NCBI GenBank assembly: GCA_934668295.1
Contig: CAKUND010000086.1
Coordinates: 1-8,721 of the forward strand
Origin: an uncultured Oscillospiraceae bacterium
GTDB lineage: Bacteria > Bacillota > Clostridia > Oscillospirales > Oscillospiraceae
Reading direction: 5' to 3'
DNA length: 8,721 nt
Shown: in pieces, positions 6,782 to 8,721 of the stretch
Layout: every line of letters begins with the position of its first letter
How positions within the stretch are numbered: position 1 is the stretch's first letter
Translations under genes and position numbers: made by a program
The notes under the pieces: generated by a model
The model's input: the letters and a program-made list of their open reading frames with translations, nothing else
What the model was told of the DNA's origin: nothing
Database searches by the model: none

Positions 6782-6787
6782 ATTATA
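6782..6787 (-). promoter_or_regulatory. dnaX: -10 box of the dnaX operon promoter
   Basis: A perfect TATAAT on the minus strand lies 23 bases upstream of the dnaX start codon, so the leader would be about 17 bases. The expected -35 region falls on the T-rich loop of the upstream terminator hairpin (TTTTTT at 6805-6810) and matches consensus poorly. Promoter use therefore rests mainly on the -10 box and position. Confidence 0.5.
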
Positions 6788-6790
6788 CAC

Positions 6791-6827
6791 AAAAACTGCG
6801 CAGAAAAAAAGCCTCTGCGCAGTTTTT
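6791..6827. terminator. Terminator hairpin upstream of dnaX (two copies of CTGCGCAG)
   Basis: AAAAACTGCGCAG (6791-6803) and CTGCGCAGTTTTT (6815-6827) are perfect 13-base complements around an 11-base loop. T runs flank the GC core on both strands, so it can work in either direction. On the minus strand it would end transcription coming from the RHH gene and MATE side, immediately before the dnaX -10 box. Confidence 0.7.
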
Positions 6828-6830
6828 TGT

Positions 6831-6994
6831 TAGGGTGTATCTGAAAACTCTCAATGTGACCGGCAGCGAGGAATTTTTGCGCTGAGCAAGACATTTTTTT
6901 GCAGGAATACTGACGTATTTCAAGGAAAAATGGCGCGGCGCAGCGTGAAAAGGCCCGCCGTCCGGGTGCGTTGGGAGTTTTCAGATACACCCTA
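6831..6994. mobile_element. MITE-like non-coding foldback element with 24-bp terminal inverted repeats
   Basis: Positions 6831-6854 and 6971-6994 are inverted repeats matching at 23 of 24 positions. Their outer part is TAGGGTGTATCTGAAAACTC, and the single difference is TCTCAA against TCCCAA at the inner edge. The 164-base unit has no reading frame of note. Its interior is also loosely palindromic around GGAATAC-tgac-GTATTTC (6904-6921), with CATTTTT and AAAAATG arms outside that. The outermost TA on each side is consistent with a duplicated TA target, as made by IS630/Tc1-mariner-like or some IS5-like transposases. It has no transposase and would depend on one elsewhere. Which IS family mobilises it cannot be told here. 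Confidence 0.75.
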
Positions 6995-7178
6995 GTCCGG
7001 GAGGTCGATCTTTCCGTGCTCCTGCTCAAACTGCTCGATCCGCTGCCGGATCAGATAAATGACCTCCCCGTTCGCCGATCGTCCGTCATACTGCGAAATA
7101 TAATGCAGCTTGTAGTTGCAACTCACTGTCGATACGGAGGCCAAGGTGTTTGTCCTTTTCTTTTTTGGGGAATTCCAT
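6992..7178 (-). pseudogene. Arc-type ribbon-helix-helix DNA-binding protein gene, broken by a one-base frameshift
   Basis: From the ATG at 7178-7176, with AAAGGAA (7186-7192) seven bases upstream, the frame reads MEFPKKEKDKHLGLRIDSEL plus Q21, then goes out of frame and stops at a TGA soon after. Skipping one base at about 7115 joins it to YKLHYISQYDGRSANGEVIY followed by LIRQRIEQFEQEHGKIDLPD and TAG (6994-6992). The joined 61-residue product is a typical small Arc-like RHH protein: a strand (LGLRIDSEL), helix A (YKLHYISQYDG), then RSANGEVIYLIRQRIEQFEQEHG as helix B. Either half alone lacks the full fold. A longer ORF starting at 7279 merely runs through the upstream repeat. The defect could be a real mutation or a sequencing error. 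The stop codon lies in the end of the adjacent MITE-like element. Confidence 0.7.
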
Positions 7179-7196
7179 GATTTAGTTCCTTTCACG

Positions 7197-7308
7197 TTTG
7201 TAGGGGCCGATGCCCACATCGGCCCATGGAGCAGTTGCGAATTCGCCGTAAATTTCCGCGAAAACAGCCTGTATTGCACGGGTCGATGTGGGCATCGACC
7301 CCTACAAA
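7197..7308. repeat. Inverted pair of REP-like hairpin repeats (29-bp arms)
   Basis: Arms 7197-7225 and 7280-7308 are inverted copies matching at 27 of 29 positions, with outer ends TTTGTAGGGG and CCCCTACAAA. Each arm contains its own perfect 9-bp hairpin: GGGCCGATG-ccca-CATCGGCCC on the left and GGGTCGATG-tggg-CATCGACCC on the right. The 54-base centre includes the palindrome GCGAATTCGC (7237-7246) and no gene. The layout resembles BIME/REP-type or short MITE repeats common in Clostridia genomes. The left edge lies four bases upstream of the RHH gene's Shine-Dalgarno region. Confidence 0.75.
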
Positions 7309-7413
7309 GCCCATTTGGACAGTGTCAGAATTTTTGAGCTGTTTGAAATTTCGCGGGAAAAATCCAGAACAACCGAAGGGGAAGCCTTTGGTGTGCGCCG
7401 CACTTGAATGTTC
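7309..7413. other. Intergenic stretch downstream of the MATE gene, no gene seen
   Basis: This 105-base segment lies between the MATE stop codon and the inverted repeat. On the minus strand it contains a weak hairpin, CCAAAGG-cttcc-CCTTCGG with one mismatch (7374-7392), followed some bases later by GGATTTTT. This might serve as a poor terminator for the MATE gene. No promoter or reading frame is convincing. Confidence 0.3.
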
Positions 7414-8721
7414 TTATTTTTCCTCCCTGTATGCCTTCAATCCCGCGCGGCCCTCCTCGGTGACGGGCTTGAGCCAGCGCATGGATTTGAAGTGGATCAG
7501 GCAGAGGATGCTTTTTGGGATATCCTCGCCCAGATACGCGAGGATCACGACGCCGAGGAACGATACGTGCAGCACCCGCGCGCCCAGCAGCGCCAGCGGG
7601 ATGGCGACGACCCAGAGGCTTGCCAGGTCGAAGATCATGCCCGTCAGCGTATCGCCGCCGGAGCGGAACACGCCCACGACCTGCACATAGGAGATATTGC
7701 GGAAGCAGTATTCCAGCGAGCAGAAGATCGTCACGGCGTAGGCCGTTGAGATGGTCGTGGCCGAAAGATTGTCGCCCATGGCGAACAGGGACACGAGCGG
7801 GTGCCGCGCGGCGATCATCGTCAGGCCCACAACGAGGCCCATCAGCGGCACCAGCACGGAAAAACGCCGGGCGTCTGCCACGCCGCGCTGGATCTTGCCG
7901 CTGCCGATGGACTTGCCGACCATGATGACGCAGGCGTTGCCGAGGCCGACGTAGAATGCGAAGGCAAGCTCGGAAAACGTTTTGAAGATGGTCATGCCGG
8001 CGTAATATTCATAGCCCATGTTGGCATAAATGCGGTTGAGCGTGAGCATGCCGAGCGCCCACAGGCCCTCATTTGACATGACGGGCAGCGCGCGGGCGCA
8101 GAACTCGCCGAGCTGCTTCAGGTTGAAGTCGAACAGCTCCCGCACCGGGCCCATCAGCAGGTTCTTCTCAAATGCCGAGAAGATCAGGATCAGCACCGGC
8201 CCCAGCCACGACGAAATGCACGTGGCGATGGCCGCGCCCTCCACGCCGAGCTCCGGCAGGCCGAACGCGCCGAAGATCAGGCCGTAGTCGGCAAAGGCGT
8301 TGGCGATGGTCGTGACGATGGAGGCATAGAGCGGCAGGCGGACGCGCTCTGTGCCGCGCAGGACGTTGGACAGCAGATACGTCAGCGCGACGGCGGGATA
8401 GGAAAAGCAGACGATGCGCAGATACCGGCAGCCGGTTTCCACAACGGCGGGGTCTTGATTGAACAGGCCCAGCACCCATGTGGGCGCCGCCAGCGCGACG
8501 GCCAGAAAGCCGAGCGAGACGAGCATCGCCAGCATCAGGCCAATGCCCATCACGCGCCGGATGCCCTTGAGATCCTTGACGCCCCAATACTGCGAAATGA
8601 ATACGCTCATGCCCGAGCACAGCCCGAAGCCCAAAAGCCCACACAGCCAGCCCCACTGGGCCGCCATGCCGACGGCGGAGAGCGTCACGTCGCCCAGCTG
8701 CGACACCATCAGCGTGTCGAC
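7414..8721 (-). CDS. MATE-family multidrug/Na+ (or H+) antiporter, N-terminus cut by window end
   Basis: The visible 435 residues begin at the window edge with VDTLMVSQLGDVTLSAVGMA, which is the end of helix 1 in MATE proteins, so the true start (roughly 20-40 residues earlier) is outside. An in-frame ATG at 8709 is internal to that conserved motif and is not the start. The rest follows MATE topology with about 11 more hydrophobic helices in two pseudo-repeats; conserved points include GLCSGMSVFISQYWGVKD, GTERVRLPLYASI and GLGNACVIMVGKSIGSGK. Such proteins export cationic drugs or metabolites using Na+ or H+ gradients; the substrate is unknown. The C-terminal tail (LKAYREEK) is basic and cytosolic. 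No regulator gene is adjacent. Confidence 0.92.
   Translation of the reverse strand, partial: VDTLMVSQLGDVTLSAVGMAAQWGWLCGLLGFGLCSGMSVFISQYWGVKDLKGIRRVMGIGLMLAMLVSLGFLAVALAAPTWVLGLFNQDPAVVETGCRYLRIVCFSYPAVALTYLLSNVLRGTERVRLPLYASIVTTIANAFADYGLIFGAFGLPELGVEGAAIATCISSWLGPVLILIFSAFEKNLLMGPVRELFDFNLKQLGEFCARALPVMSNEGLWALGMLTLNRIYANMGYEYYAGMTIFKTFSELAFAFYVGLGNACVIMVGKSIGSGKIQRGVADARRFSVLVPLMGLVVGLTMIAARHPLVSLFAMGDNLSATTISTAYAVTIFCSLEYCFRNISYVQVVGVFRSGGDTLTGMIFDLASLWVVAIPLALLGARVLHVSFLGVVILAYLGEDIPKSILCLIHFKSMRWLKPVTEEGRAGLKAYREEK

Noticed and set aside
6992..7279. 95-codon minus-strand ORF with a start at 7279
   Set aside because: Its first half reads through the inverted repeat and the out-of-frame start of the RHH gene; only its last 40 codons are genuine, and the gene's real start is at 7178.
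6831..7308. CRISPR array
   Set aside because: The repeats occur as inverted pairs only, with no regularly spaced direct repeats and no cas genes.
8707..8709. ATG at 8709 as the start of the MATE gene
   Set aside because: The frame stays open to the window edge and the preceding residues VDTL complete a conserved MATE motif, so the true start is outside.

Overview
The window looks like chromosomal DNA of a GC-rich anaerobic member of the Clostridia, most likely Oscillospiraceae/Ruminococcaceae-like. This is inferred from three things: the dnaX-ybaB-recR cluster in Firmicutes order, a group B-type [FeFe] hydrogenase, and a GntR regulator and a PF06541 membrane protein of types common in that class. 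The species cannot be named from the sequence alone.

Layout. Positions 1-167 hold the 5' end of a GntR-type regulator on the minus strand, with a near-consensus promoter (203-231). Positions 232-450 contain no convincing protein gene but are crowded with inverted repeats, including a minus-strand hairpin that runs straight into seven T. Positions 451-1206 (minus) encode a five-helix PF06541 membrane protein. A compact divergent promoter region (1207-1334) separates it from a plus-strand pair: a monomeric [FeFe] hydrogenase (1335-2837) and, 13 bases later, a secreted, C-terminally anchored metallophosphoesterase (2851-4065). A bidirectional terminator (4113-4140) ends that operon and the convergent minus-strand housekeeping operon dnaX-ybaB-recR (6758 down to 4144). 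That operon supplies the clamp-loader tau subunit, a nucleoid-associated protein and the RecFOR-pathway protein RecR.

Positions 6781-7413 are the accessory part of the window. In minus-strand order they hold: a 112-base inverted pair of REP-like hairpins (7197-7308); a small Arc-type ribbon-helix-helix gene (7178-6992) broken by a one-base frameshift near 7115; a 164-base MITE-like foldback element (6831-6994) that appears to have landed in the TA of that gene's stop codon; and the terminator (6791-6827) that would originally have followed the stop directly, with the dnaX -10 box just beyond it. Positions 7414-8721 (minus) carry most of a MATE-family efflux transporter whose N-terminus lies beyond the window.

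No obviously new multi-gene system is visible. The observations most worth a second look are the repeat-flanked broken RHH gene, the apparently stop-codon-neutral insertion of the foldback element, the two-arm repeat with paired compensating differences, and the terminator/alternative-fold structure at 254-320.
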